DNA from: Chitinophagaceae bacterium UBA4857
GTDB lineage: Bacteria > Bacteroidota > Bacteroidia > Chitinophagales > Chitinophagaceae
DNA length: 64,000 nucleotides
NCBI GenBank assembly: GCA_002399735.1
Contig: DHEF01000002.1
Coordinates: 77,978 to 141,977, forward strand
Direction of reading: 5' to 3'
In this document: one piece after another, positions 28,867 through 36,808 of the stretch
Layout of the letters: each line of letters begins with the position of its first letter
How positions within the stretch are numbered: the stretch's first letter is position 1
Translations under genes and position numbers: made by a program
Notes under the pieces: model-generated
Database searches by the model: none
The model's input: the letters and a program-made list of their open reading frames with translations, nothing else
What the model was told of the DNA's origin: nothing

Positions 28867-29796
28867 ATGTTACATAAAATACAACTTAAACAAATACTTA
28901 CTACTGCAATGATTATTGCAGTAGTAGCGGTATTTACAAATTGTACAAAACGTGGCGACAATTTAAAACTTGGCGCCATTCCGGAAGCAAGTTTTGATCT
29001 ATTACCTGGTGCTGATGCACACAGGTTTGTTGTAGTAAATAAAACACCCGGCACTTCACTTCCTTATTGGCGTACAAGCAATGGCGAAAGCTATAGTGGC
29101 GATACAGCCAGACTTTATTTTATTTTTAAAGGTACTTATGAAATAAAACTTTATTCTGTAACACAAGGCGGCTTAGACTCGGCTTCAAAAACAATCACTA
29201 TTGCAGAAAATGATCCTACTGCTTGTAACCGAGCTAATGCCATTGGATTTATAGCCAGTTGCGATAAAAAAACATGGAAATTAAATCCTGCTGCCGGTGC
29301 ATATAAAGTTGGTCCAGGTGTAGGTAACGGTGTTTGGTGGACCAGCGATGCAGCTGCAGTAACAGCAAGAGCTTGTGAGTTTAATGATGAATATACTTTT
29401 TCGTTTAACGCAGAAAGAACTTTTCAATACGACAATAAAGGCGATTTTTTTGCCGATAATAATTTAGGCCCAGGTGATGGTGGCTGTCATCCAAATAGCG
29501 AATTTAAACCTTCGCAAATGCCATGGGTTTCCGGCACTTTTAGTTATGATGTGTTAGGCGGTGGTGTAAGAGGACTAGGCCAATTACGTGTAAATGGTTT
29601 AGGCGCACATATTGGTTTACAGAAAGTATATAATATGGGTGAAGTACCTGTTGGTGATGGGCCAACTGTTACATCTGTAACTTATGATATATTGGAAATG
29701 CAAAGAAACCCCGGTGGGGCTGCATACGATATTATGGTATTAGGTGTACAGATTAGCGCAGAAGGTTGGTGGACATTTACATTGCGTTCTTACTAA
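28867..29796 (+). CDS. PKD-type surface lipoprotein, probable glycan-binding protein of the PUL
   Basis: 309 residues; lipobox TNC at 26 after a hydrophobic signal. Residues about 40-120 form a PKD-like beta domain (SFDLLPGADAHRFVVVNKT, SGDTARLYFIFKGTYEIKLY). The second half (about 130-309) is rich in W, G and aromatic residues (KKTWKLNPAAGAYKVG, EGWWTFTLRSY), as in many surface glycan-binding lipoproteins. No catalytic motif is seen. By position directly after SusD it is the likely extra binding protein. Confidence 0.75.
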   Translation: MLHKIQLKQILTTAMIIAVVAVFTNCTKRGDNLKLGAIPEASFDLLPGADAHRFVVVNKTPGTSLPYWRTSNGESYSGDTARLYFIFKGTYEIKLYSVTQGGLDSASKTITIAENDPTACNRANAIGFIASCDKKTWKLNPAAGAYKVGPGVGNGVWWTSDAAAVTARACEFNDEYTFSFNAERTFQYDNKGDFFADNNLGPGDGGCHPNSEFKPSQMPWVSGTFSYDVLGGGVRGLGQLRVNGLGAHIGLQKVYNMGEVPVGDGPTVTSVTYDILEMQRNPGGAAYDIMVLGVQISAEGWWTFTLRSY

Positions 29797-29814
29797 GTTG
29801 TAATGTTACTATGG

Positions 29815-29893
29815 CAATAACACGATGATGCACAAAGAACAGAACGATGAACGGAGCGTCGCAACAGGCGTTCATCTGTGTTACTACAGCCGG
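29815..29893 (-). repeat. Dispersed intergenic repeat, copy 8
   Basis: Minus-strand reading gives the same ggctgtagtaacac head, a cgttc...tcatcgtgttattgcc stretch and gcgtcgctccgttcatcg. Located between the lipoprotein gene and the GH16 gene. Confidence 0.5.
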
Positions 29894-29968
29894 TAACAAA
29901 AAATATAACTGATAAAATATTTTAAGCTTCGTTAAGTACGCTAAGCATGCAAGTTAGCAGTTAGTGCG

Positions 29969-30009
29969 GGGCGGGTGATTGGGTTAAGCAGCCCGCCCTC
30001 TTTTTTTAA
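29969..30009 (+). terminator. Terminator between the PKD lipoprotein and the GH16 gene
   Basis: GGGCGGG / CCCGCCC stem with a 16-base loop followed by tctttttttaaaa. It lies just before the first GH16 start and should end or attenuate the susCD transcript there. Confidence 0.75.
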
Positions 30010-30019
30010 AATTTATTCT

Positions 30020-30796
30020 ATGAAGTATATGGTTATTTTATGCCTGCTTGCCAGTATTGGCACAGGTGTGAATGCCCAGTTTAAAAAACTGGTGTGGAGC
30101 GATGAGTTTAATTATAACGGTTTACCCGATAGTACAAAATGGGGCTACGATGTAGGCGGCCATGGCTGGGGAAATAACGAAAAACAATTTTATACTCTTG
30201 CCAGAAAACAAAATGTTTTTGTTCAGGATGGTAAGTTAACCATTAAGGCTATTAAAGAAAAGTATGAGGATAATGACTTTACATCTACCCGTTTAATTAC
30301 AAAAAATAAAGGTGATTGGAAATACGGACGGGTGGAAGTAAAAGCTAAATTACCGCATGGAAGAGGCATCTGGCCTGCTATTTGGATGTTACCTACTAAT
30401 TGGGAATATGGAGGATGGCCACATAGTGGCGAAATAGATATTATGGAACATGTGGGATATTTACCTGATTCAGTTTATGGAACAGTGCATACATTAGCCT
30501 ACCACCATAGTATTGGTACACATAAATCGGCCAGTATTGCAAAGAAAGATTTAAGCAAAAAATTTTACGTATATGCATTGGAGTGGACAGAAGATGAGAT
30601 GAAAATGTTGGTAGATGAAGAAGTGATGTTTACTTTTAAGAATGAAAAAAAGGGTTTTGCCGTATGGCCATTTGATAAAGAATTTCATTTATTATTAAAT
30701 GTAGCTGTTGGCGGCGATTGGGGAGGCTCCAGAGGGATTGATGAAACGGTTTACCCGCAGGAACTGGTGGTGGAATATGTGCGTATATATCAATAA
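30020..30796 (+). CDS. GH16 endo-beta-glucanase (laminarinase type), secreted
   Basis: 258 residues from ATG 30020 with a signal peptide ending VNAQ at 20; the longer frame from 29975 starts inside the terminator. The single GH16 domain has the catalytic signature GEIDIMEHVG with E138, D140 and E143, and the WPAIWMLPTNWEYGGWP acceptor-side strand. The methionine in EIDIME marks the beta-bulge ExDxxE form typical of beta-1,3-glucanases. It hydrolyses beta-1,3- or mixed-linkage glucans at the surface or in the periplasm. Confidence 0.93.
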   Translation: MKYMVILCLLASIGTGVNAQFKKLVWSDEFNYNGLPDSTKWGYDVGGHGWGNNEKQFYTLARKQNVFVQDGKLTIKAIKEKYEDNDFTSTRLITKNKGDWKYGRVEVKAKLPHGRGIWPAIWMLPTNWEYGGWPHSGEIDIMEHVGYLPDSVYGTVHTLAYHHSIGTHKSASIAKKDLSKKFYVYALEWTEDEMKMLVDEEVMFTFKNEKKGFAVWPFDKEFHLLLNVAVGGDWGGSRGIDETVYPQELVVEYVRIYQ

Positions 30797-30809
30797 TTAA
30801 AATTACAGC

Positions 30810-32018
30810 ATGAAGTTATTATATGTGTTAGTATTAGTTGTTTGTATAAGTTGTAGTAAAGGTGGAAGTAATGACAGCGGTGGTGAAACACCCGGCCCTT
30901 TGCCACAAATAAGTATTACTGATTTATCGCTTTTTGAGGGAAATGCCGGTACGGCTACTTTTCCGGTAGAGGTAAGATTAAGTGCTAAGTACCCGAAAGA
31001 AGTAACCGTGCAGTATAGCACCATTGAAGGGTTTGCAAAAGCCGGTGAAGATTTTACGGCTGTTGCCGGACAAACATTAACGTTTGCACCTAACGAAACT
31101 ACTAAGACCATTAATATAACTGTAGTGGCTGATTTGATAAAAGAAGGTGATGATGATTTTATAGTTCGTCTATCTGCACCGGTAAATGCGACCATTTCCA
31201 AAGCAGATGCAACTGTAATTATTCGTAATGACGATACTAAGGTTGCATTTACTAACACCGGTTATGAAGCACCAACAACATACACCGGCTTTACATTAGA
31301 TTGGGCGGATGAGTTTAATGGTACAGCTTTGGATGCATCGATATGGAGTCATCAGAATGGTGATGGTTGTCCGGGTAATTGTGGTTGGGGTAATAATGAA
31401 TTACAATATTATACCAGCAGACCACAAAACTTTTTCTTCCAGGATGGCAAGCTGATTATTGAAGCTAATAAAGAATCTTTTAGTGGTAAAAATTATACTT
31501 CGTCAAAAATATTAACCAGTGGAAAAAAGAAGATGAAGTATGGTAGAATTGATATACGTGCCAAGCTACCGACAGGGCAGGGTATATGGCCAGCATTCTG
31601 GATGATGCCGCAGGATGATGTATATGGTGGTTGGCCGGCAAGTGGTGAAATTGATATTATGGAAATGGTTGGCCATGAGCCTAACCGTACACATGGCACA
31701 GTACATTATGGTACTGCCTGGAATGATCGTAAGTATATTACAAAAAGTACAACAGCACCCACTGGTACTTTACATGATAAATTTTATGTGTACTCTGTTG
31801 AGTGGAAAGAAAATGAAATAAAATGGTTTTTGGATGGCAACTTGTTTGCTACATTTACCAAAGCTGATGTAGGTACTTACAACTATCCGTTTAACGAATA
31901 TTTTTATTTAATCTTTAATATGGCTGTTGGTGGCGATTGGCCGCAGAGTCCCAATGCTACTACATATTTTCCGCAATGGTTGATTGTTGATTATGTAAGA
32001 GTGTACAAACCAAACTAA
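30810..32018 (+). CDS. GH16 beta-glucanase with N-terminal Calx-beta domain, lipoprotein
   Basis: 402 residues, 13 bp after the previous GH16. A short lipoprotein signal (VVCISCSKGG) is followed by a Calx-beta domain at about 33-142 (ISITDLSLFEGNAGTATFPVEV, ending IIRNDD) and the GH16 domain at about 160-402. Catalytic residues E280, D282 and E285 lie in GEIDIMEMVG. The CPGNCGWGNNELQYYT strand and the aromatic PAFWMMPQDD match laminarinases. A surface-anchored partner to the soluble enzyme upstream. Confidence 0.93.
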   Translation: MKLLYVLVLVVCISCSKGGSNDSGGETPGPLPQISITDLSLFEGNAGTATFPVEVRLSAKYPKEVTVQYSTIEGFAKAGEDFTAVAGQTLTFAPNETTKTINITVVADLIKEGDDDFIVRLSAPVNATISKADATVIIRNDDTKVAFTNTGYEAPTTYTGFTLDWADEFNGTALDASIWSHQNGDGCPGNCGWGNNELQYYTSRPQNFFFQDGKLIIEANKESFSGKNYTSSKILTSGKKKMKYGRIDIRAKLPTGQGIWPAFWMMPQDDVYGGWPASGEIDIMEMVGHEPNRTHGTVHYGTAWNDRKYITKSTTAPTGTLHDKFYVYSVEWKENEIKWFLDGNLFATFTKADVGTYNYPFNEYFYLIFNMAVGGDWPQSPNATTYFPQWLIVDYVRVYKPN

Positions 32019-32116
32019 TGTATGAGGTTCGGTTGAAAAATATTTTTAATTTTTTTTTGAAAAATATTTGGCAGTAAAATCTACTCCCTTATCTTTGCAC
32101 TCCCAATCGGGAAAAA

Positions 32117-32191
32117 GGGAGTTTAGCTCAGTTGGTTCAGAGCATCTGCCTTACAAGCAGAGGGTCGGCGGTTCGAGCCCGTCAACTCCCA
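32117..32191 (+). tRNA. tRNA-Val (anticodon TAC)
   Basis: 75 bases fold into a full cloverleaf: acceptor GGGAGTT/AACTCCC, D arm GCTC...GAGC, anticodon arm TCTGC-CTTACAA-GCAGA with anticodon TAC, T arm GGCGG-TTCGAGC-CCGTC. CCA is not fully encoded (discriminator A then CA). It reads GUA and probably GUG codons. A copy of its 3' half occurs at 32516. Confidence 0.95.
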
Positions 32192-32195
32192 CAAT

Positions 32196-32228
32196 AAAAA
32201 AGCCTTCACTAAAAGTGAAGGCTTTTTT
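32196..32228 (+). terminator. Terminator after tRNA-Val
   Basis: A 15-bp stem (AAAAAAGCCTTCACT / AGTGAAGGCTTTTTT) with a three-base loop; symmetric, so it can act in both directions. It separates the tRNA from the GIY-YIG gene. Confidence 0.85.
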
Positions 32229-32238
32229 ATTGCTATGT

Positions 32239-32505
32239 ATGATGTACTGGATAGTTTATATATTATATTCTACAAAAAGAGATCGTTATTACATTGGCTA
32301 TACAGGTGATAATCTTGCGGGGCGTATTCGAAAACACAACAGCAATCACAAGGGCTTTACAGGTGGTGTCGATGATTGGGTGCTTAAGTATACTGAAACT
32401 TATGATGATAAATCAGAGGCTCAAAAAAGAGAATTACTAATTAAATCTTGGAAGAGTCGAAAGCGTATTGAACTTTTAGTTCGGAGTTCAGATCACTCCG
32501 GCTAA
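32239..32505 (+). CDS. GIY-YIG endonuclease-family protein next to tRNA
   Basis: 88 residues from the ATG at 32239 (MMYWIVYILYS; a second ATG follows directly); the longer frame from 32068 reads through the tRNA and is not real. The GIY-YIG signature is VYI at 6-8 and YIG at 18-20, with R in RIRKHN and the E in KYTETYDDKSEAQKRE. The tail ends RSSDHSG, and its stop codon lies in the loop of a hairpin that leads straight into the tRNA-like 3' half at 32516. Small proteins of this type are often found beside tRNA or rRNA genes in Bacteroidota; their role is not known to me. A self-mobile homing-type unit is possible. Confidence 0.85.
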   Translation: MMYWIVYILYSTKRDRYYIGYTGDNLAGRIRKHNSNHKGFTGGVDDWVLKYTETYDDKSEAQKRELLIKSWKSRKRIELLVRSSDHSG

Positions 32506-32515
32506 CAGGCCGGAG
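32496..32515 (+). other. Hairpin holding the GIY-YIG stop codon
   Basis: CTCCGGC-TAACAG-GCCGGAG, a 7-bp perfect stem with a six-base loop. The TAA stop at 32503-32505 is in the loop. It takes the place of the anticodon arm directly before the tRNA-like 3' half. Confidence 0.7.
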
Positions 32516-32547
32516 GGGTCGGCGGTTCGAGCCCGTCAACTTCCACA
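32516..32547 (+). repeat. Second copy of the tRNA-Val 3' half (tRNA-like remnant or att-like direct repeat)
   Basis: Matches 32162-32193 with one mismatch over 32 bases: variable loop, T arm and 3' acceptor strand of the tRNA. The 5' half of the tRNA is absent here. The two copies bracket the terminator and the GIY-YIG gene. Confidence 0.85.
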
Positions 32548-32841
32548 GAAAGCCTTGCATCATGCTGGGCTTTGTTGTTTTTATACCAATCCCTTCTTTA
32601 GTTTTTCTCAACTACCGATTCTCAATAAGATACTTTAAACGAAATTCCAACTACAATTTTTATTTGTTGCTTTATCATTCATAAAAAAGACGAAGCCTAA
32701 AAAGGCTAACTAACTTTTTTATCTGTGAAAATAAAAATTTGCAAACAGTATTTTAAAATTGGGTTTGAGACTTCCCTAAAATTGCAAATATTATTTTAAA
32801 GAGCTTAGGCTGTCAGTATAAATTTGCGAAGCAATTTTTTA

Positions 32842-33000
32842 TTATTAACTCATCTTATTATCCTCCTTCACCACCTGCTTTAAATATTGTAACCTAGAGG
32901 TAGATGTAATTTTATCATCGTCCTGAACCTTTACAATTTTATAAACTGTATCGTTGTGCTATTCCTAATAACAATCTTATCCGGTGTATTTTGAGGAGAT
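32842..33000 (-). pseudogene. Possible C-terminal remnant of a decayed gene
   Basis: On the minus strand one frame reads as protein-like (VKVQDDDKITSTSRLQYL, ending EDNKMS) to a double stop at 32842-32847. A shift of frame upstream continues as coding-like text (PQNTPDKIVIRNSTT). No start or family is recognisable. The rest of 32548-33106 is AT-rich and holds nothing else that I can support. Confidence 0.35.
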
Positions 33001-33106
33001 TGGTTGTGTGAGGTGAATAGTGAAAATTGTTTTCATTACTACACCGTTTTACTCGCCTGGCATACAGTATAACTTTCTCATTTTTACAACTACTAAATGT
33101 AATAGC

Positions 33107-33420
33107 TTACAAACTTTTATAAATATTTCCCAGCGGTAATTCAATGCTGCCAATAATTATTTTTTGACGGTTGTAGTAAGTTGTTTTTGCTTCATTTACC
33201 ATAAAAGAACGATGCACTCTTTTAAACGGTGGATCGGGTAAAGACTTTCCAGATTCTTCATGGTCATATGAATAATGTGTTTATCAGTTGTTGTGTGCAA
33301 CAGCATATAATCACGAATGGACTGGATGTACAAAATATCAACATGCAACATTTTTACACAGGCCGTCCTAACACAAAACCCGTTTTAGAAATTTCTTTGG
33401 ACAATAATTGTAACAAATCT
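33107..33420 (-). pseudogene. Frameshifted remnant of a LytTR-family response regulator
   Basis: The minus strand encodes a LytTR DNA-binding domain in two frames: HVDILYIQSIRDYMLLHTTT followed by IIHMTMKNLESL in one, then PDPPFKRVHRSFMVN and KIIIGSIELPLGNIYKSL to a stop at 33107 in the other. A single frameshift at about 33240 joins them. The receiver domain that normally precedes LytTR is missing. It is therefore a C-terminal fragment of a two-component regulator, inactive as written. Confidence 0.75.
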
Positions 33421-33431
33421 TACTTTCATTT

Positions 33432-34679
33432 TTACACTGCATCATAGGTTATATTCACCAACTCATCGCCACTCACAATAGTCCTCAATCCTTCACCGGA
33501 TTTCTCTTTATAAGCCTTAGCATGCTGCATCTCGACAAAAGTATACTGGTTATGTAGCTTTAGCTCTTCAGATTCCGGTGTATGGTGAAAAAATCCAACC
33601 TTTGTATTTTGGTCTAAAAAGGTAAGGGTAACAGGCTGCTTTGTAGGGGCATAAACTCCCGGATGCTCAGGATCAATAACCTCACCAATCATTTGTTCGG
33701 TCATACCTAAACGGTGTAACCTTTCCAGGTATTTTTTGCTATAATCTTTTTTGATTTCAGTTGGTAAAAACGATTTTTCAATAAGTGCCATCACTTCATT
33801 ACGCTTGCTTAATAGTTGTGTAAGCAAGCGCCTGATTCTTACAGGTTGTACACCCAGTTTATCGGCAAATACCCTAAAGTCTGCTTGTCCAAAAAATCCA
33901 TACTTTTCATAAAAAGTACTTTGATGATCACCGGCATATAAATCCAGTGCCATATCTGGCTCAGTGGGAACATGAAGCAGGGTACACATCACATCATAGG
34001 CAGGTGTTAAGGTATAATCGCCCATGGCAGTTTGTATCAGCGAAAAGTTTTTTAAATGTGCATCACCATTAGAAAAGATATAATTGAATAGCACCAGTTT
34101 AAAAAAACTTTCCAGGGTGGGGGTATAGGCTGCTACATGTAACTTTATTAACTTCCCTATTTCCTCATAGGTGCCATTGTATTTAAAATCTTCCTCAGAC
34201 CCCGCAGTCTGCCGGCTTCGGCCGCTCAATTGCGCCATATCTTCCTGCAGGTACTTGGTTCCATCTGGCTTTACATCAAAACGTCGCGTAATGTAGGCAG
34301 GGGTGCCGTCCTCGAAATAAATAACGGCATTGGCTGCTGTTTTAATGTTAAACACCTGTCGGGCAATTTGCATCGTCAGGTGTTCATTCTCCGGTGTAAT
34401 ATCCGGATTAGCCAACAGGCTTCCGGGAGGGATGGGTTTAATAATATATTGTCCGTCTGTATCCGTCAGTACTAAGTCCTTACTGTTTAAACGTAAAGAA
34501 TACTTCAGCTGCACGCCGGAAATAGACAATCGTTTTGTTTTTTGCTGATAGGCGGCAATCGTATCAACGGAAGGTGCTTTAAACGGTAATATGGTCGATA
34601 CTTTTACGCCATTAAACAATTCTTTCCTGCAAGCAGGGCAGTAGCTTTCAATATTCGCTTTATAACATCCCGGGCACAT
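33432..34679 (-). CDS. hipT: HipT-like Ser/Thr kinase toxin (HipA C-terminal domain) with N-terminal zinc-knuckle
   Basis: 415 residues. It starts with a CxxC-x8-CxxC zinc-ribbon-like segment (C2, C5, C14, C17). The Gly-rich loop LSISGVQLKYS carries an S-I-S motif at 52-54, as in the tripartite HipBST toxins where the serines are autophosphorylation sites. Kinase landmarks are YIIKPIPPG near 80, the catalytic NGDAHLKNF near 205 and the metal-binding LTPAYDVM near 225. HipA kinases phosphorylate aminoacyl-tRNA synthetases; known HipT targets TrpS, but the target here is not known. It follows hipS by 2 bp. The sixty-odd C-terminal residues (FLDQNTKVGFFHHTPESEEL) look like an extra domain. Confidence 0.85.
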   Translation of the reverse strand: MCPGCYKANIESYCPACRKELFNGVKVSTILPFKAPSVDTIAAYQQKTKRLSISGVQLKYSLRLNSKDLVLTDTDGQYIIKPIPPGSLLANPDITPENEHLTMQIARQVFNIKTAANAVIYFEDGTPAYITRRFDVKPDGTKYLQEDMAQLSGRSRQTAGSEEDFKYNGTYEEIGKLIKLHVAAYTPTLESFFKLVLFNYIFSNGDAHLKNFSLIQTAMGDYTLTPAYDVMCTLLHVPTEPDMALDLYAGDHQSTFYEKYGFFGQADFRVFADKLGVQPVRIRRLLTQLLSKRNEVMALIEKSFLPTEIKKDYSKKYLERLHRLGMTEQMIGEVIDPEHPGVYAPTKQPVTLTFLDQNTKVGFFHHTPESEELKLHNQYTFVEMQHAKAYKEKSGEGLRTIVSGDELVNITYDAV

Positions 34680-34681
34680 GA

Positions 34682-35008
34682 TTAATCTTTTAATTCGGTT
34701 ACGGTAATAGCACCAATCGTATCTTCTCCGGCCGTTTTTAGTAAACGGGTAAAATCATCTGTTTCATCAATCTTCAACAAGCGGCACTGTATATCTTTGT
34801 TAATCCCTTCCGATAACAAACCGGCAAAAAACGGGAATAAAATGTTGCTTTCGTGTACCTGCTTACTTTTGGGTAGGGTTAAACTAATGGCCGGCATTTC
34901 CGAACTTTGAAAGTAAGCTTCCTCATAGGTAAAAAGGTAATGGTCCGGAGTTTTTTTCTCCAGATAACCTGCCGGTATCCTGTTATAATACACTATTCCC
35001 TTTGTCAT
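34682..35008 (-). CDS. hipS: HipS-like HipA N-terminal-domain protein
   Basis: 108 residues corresponding to the HipA N-subdomain 1 as a separate protein: VYYNRIPAGYLEKK, YLFTYEEAYFQS, ISLTLPKSKQVHESNILFPFFAGLLSEGI. In E. coli O127 HipBST, the small HipS protein, not HipB, neutralises HipT. The order hipB-hipS-hipT with 5- and 2-bp gaps is the same here. Confidence 0.85.
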   Translation of the reverse strand: MTKGIVYYNRIPAGYLEKKTPDHYLFTYEEAYFQSSEMPAISLTLPKSKQVHESNILFPFFAGLLSEGINKDIQCRLLKIDETDDFTRLLKTAGEDTIGAITVTELKD

Positions 35009-35013
35009 TTGCT

Positions 35014-35223
35014 TTAATTAACTACCTTAACTTGTACCAATATCTCCAGGCCTAATACCAGGGCTAGTTTTTCCAGCGTACCTATTGCAGGGTTGCCTTT
35101 ACCATTTTCTACCTGGTTGATGGTTCGGGTGTTTACACCGCTCATTTCTGCTAGGTCTTCCTGTCTTATCTGCAAAAACTCCCGTCTTTGCTTAAACATA
35201 TACCCGATTTGCTCAATGTTCAT
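35014..35223 (-). CDS. hipB: HipB-like XRE-family HTH repressor
   Basis: 69 residues, almost entirely one Cro/CI-type helix-turn-helix (GYMFKQRREFLQIRQEDLAE, then TINQVENGKGNPAIGTLEKLALVLGLE). First gene of the three-gene operon. Copies of a probable operator lie directly upstream (35226-35358), the nearest touching the start codon, so autorepression is likely. Confidence 0.9.
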   Translation of the reverse strand: MNIEQIGYMFKQRREFLQIRQEDLAEMSGVNTRTINQVENGKGNPAIGTLEKLALVLGLEILVQVKVVN

Positions 35224-35225
35224 CT

Positions 35226-35358
35226 GAATTATAATACTGATTTAGGGTAAATTTAATCATTATTACTAATATTATCAATAAAATATGAATTATAATACTG
35301 ATTTGTGCTAAAAATAAGCACAAAGAGTAGGATTTGTCTTAAATCGGTATTATAATTC
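35226..35358. promoter_or_regulatory. Repeated operator of the hipBST operon
   Basis: The 18-base word GAATTATAATACTGATTT occurs at 35226-35243 and 35287-35304, and its reverse complement with one change at 35341-35358. Together they frame about 130 bp upstream of hipB. Spacing and orientation fit a HipB operator array. Confidence 0.75.
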
Positions 35359-35512
35359 GGATTATTCAATTGCTTTACCCTGAAAGCATCACAATAATCC
35401 CCTTGTCCTTGTTACAATGATAAGGAAAATTGTAACAGGCGATAATTGACTATTCCCGCAAAACCCGCTTCCCATCTACCTTAGCTTTAGGCCTTCCGCA
35501 GCATTATTACAT

Positions 35513-35730
35513 CAACCGCTGCCAGTTTAACCAGCGCAACGCCAATGGGGCCGCAATGTTTAGTTCCTGCAATAAGTTATTAGCTACCGGGTTGCCGGTA
35601 AGGTTGGGTAAACTACCGGCCAAAATATGATGGGTATTGCCGGTTTTAAATTTTTTCCGGTAGATGGTTAAATGAAAGAGGATATTTATTGCTTTGAGGA
35701 TAATGGCTGTTTTTATATTATCAGTTTCTA
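35513..35730 (-). pseudogene. Orphan open stretch, likely gene fragment
   Basis: About 70 codons stay open on the minus strand with protein-like text (FHLTIYRKKFKTGNTHHILA, then LPNLTGNPVANNLLQELN and ALRWLNWQRL before a stop). There is no ATG at the upstream end. I do not recognise the family. It is the only coding-like segment between hipB and 36809. Confidence 0.35.
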
Positions 35731-35744
35731 AGCCCGACTAAGGT

Positions 35745-35870
35745 TTGTGTTTGGATTCGGGCTGCAGTGCAGCTGGTATCGTCTGTTGCGTCGCACACTT
35801 GTGCACCTGTAACTATACTCACCAATGTGCAAGTTGCACCCCGACTCGTCGGCGGTACGTTCTGCCGGCT
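35745..35870 (+). repeat. Dispersed intergenic repeat, copy 9
   Basis: Blocks gggctgcagtgcagctggta, tcgtctgttgcgtcgcacac, ttgtgcacctgtaactatac, caatgtgcaagttgcacccc and gactcgtcggcggtacgttc match copy 5 in order. Confidence 0.6.
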
Positions 35871-36164
35871 ATTAAGCTGTTGGGGTCGTGATGGTATTAA
35901 TGTATTCCTATAAAAGGCTCCAGAGCATGCATGTAAAAAATCTTGTAACTGACTTTTACGGTAAAACGGGTAAAAGGCTTAAGCACAAATGTTTTGATTT
36001 TATTATGCAAACATGATTGTTTTTCATTTTACTACTCCCCCAAAGCCTACAAACCGACGTTTTAAAGGCCAATAAGCTGTTAATCCATCAGAAGCTATAA
36101 ACATAACTTGCTTTCCAAATATTGGCACTATTTCATGTAAACAGGATTGACTTTGGTTTACCTG

Positions 36165-36500
36165 CCATAGTATATTACAAACATAATCCAGCAGCAGGCG
36201 CTATACTACATCACATATAAAATGGTACAATTAGTTACGGGTTTCCGCAACTAAAAGGGTATAAAGGGTGGGTATTTATTACCCACCCAATGTTGCCTGC
36301 CTGTTGTTGGGTTGTTCCACCGGTAGCTGCTAGCACGAGTGCTAAAAACTGTTTTTATACTATAAATAGTTTGCTCTTTTGACAACAGTATATTATGGGT
36401 ATAACAATACAGCAGGCACTACACCGCCATTATATACAAGGTGGTATAATTTGTTACAGAAGGTGTAGCCAAAATGGGTATAAAGTGTAGTAATTTATTG
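36165..36500. repeat. Imperfect duplication with a period of about 220 bp
   Basis: The segment around 36165-36280 and the segment around 36386-36500 share blocks in order: agtatatta, cagcaggc.cta.ac, a...tggta.aatt.gttac and gggtataaag.gt...tattta. Similarity continues more weakly to 36360 and 36580. No ORF is supported in 35900-36808; the stretch otherwise shows nothing I can name. Confidence 0.5.
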
Positions 36501-36808
36501 CGAACCCAAATCTGCTTGTATGCTGTTAGGTAATTGCACTGGTGGCCACAGGAAGGGGGCCATGTTGGGTAAGTGCCACCGGTTTTATAAGGGTATTGGT
36601 TGCAACAATATAGCTTGGCTTTAGTAGTAATGCCTGTTTAAGCGTAACAGGCAATGGCTTTTTTTCTTTTACAGGTATACTTGCATCGTGAACAGTGTTC
36701 CGGCCGGGCACTGGTAACTTATGCCATGGTACTGCCTGCAGCTAGCTGTTATATGCTTATTTATGAACACACCATGGAATCATATTTATTAATCTAAAAT
36801 TTTCTTTT

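Noticed and set aside
32068..32238. Long N-terminal extension of the GIY-YIG frame
   Set aside because: It reads through the tRNA gene and its terminator. The protein signature begins at the ATG at 32239.
32496..32547. Second functional tRNA gene
   Set aside because: Only the 3' half is present; no D arm or 5' acceptor strand, and the anticodon arm is replaced by a 7-bp, 6-base-loop hairpin.
36526..36711. 61-codon minus-strand frame before the small peptide gene
   Set aside because: No family, no ribosome site, and it lies across the duplicated non-coding unit.
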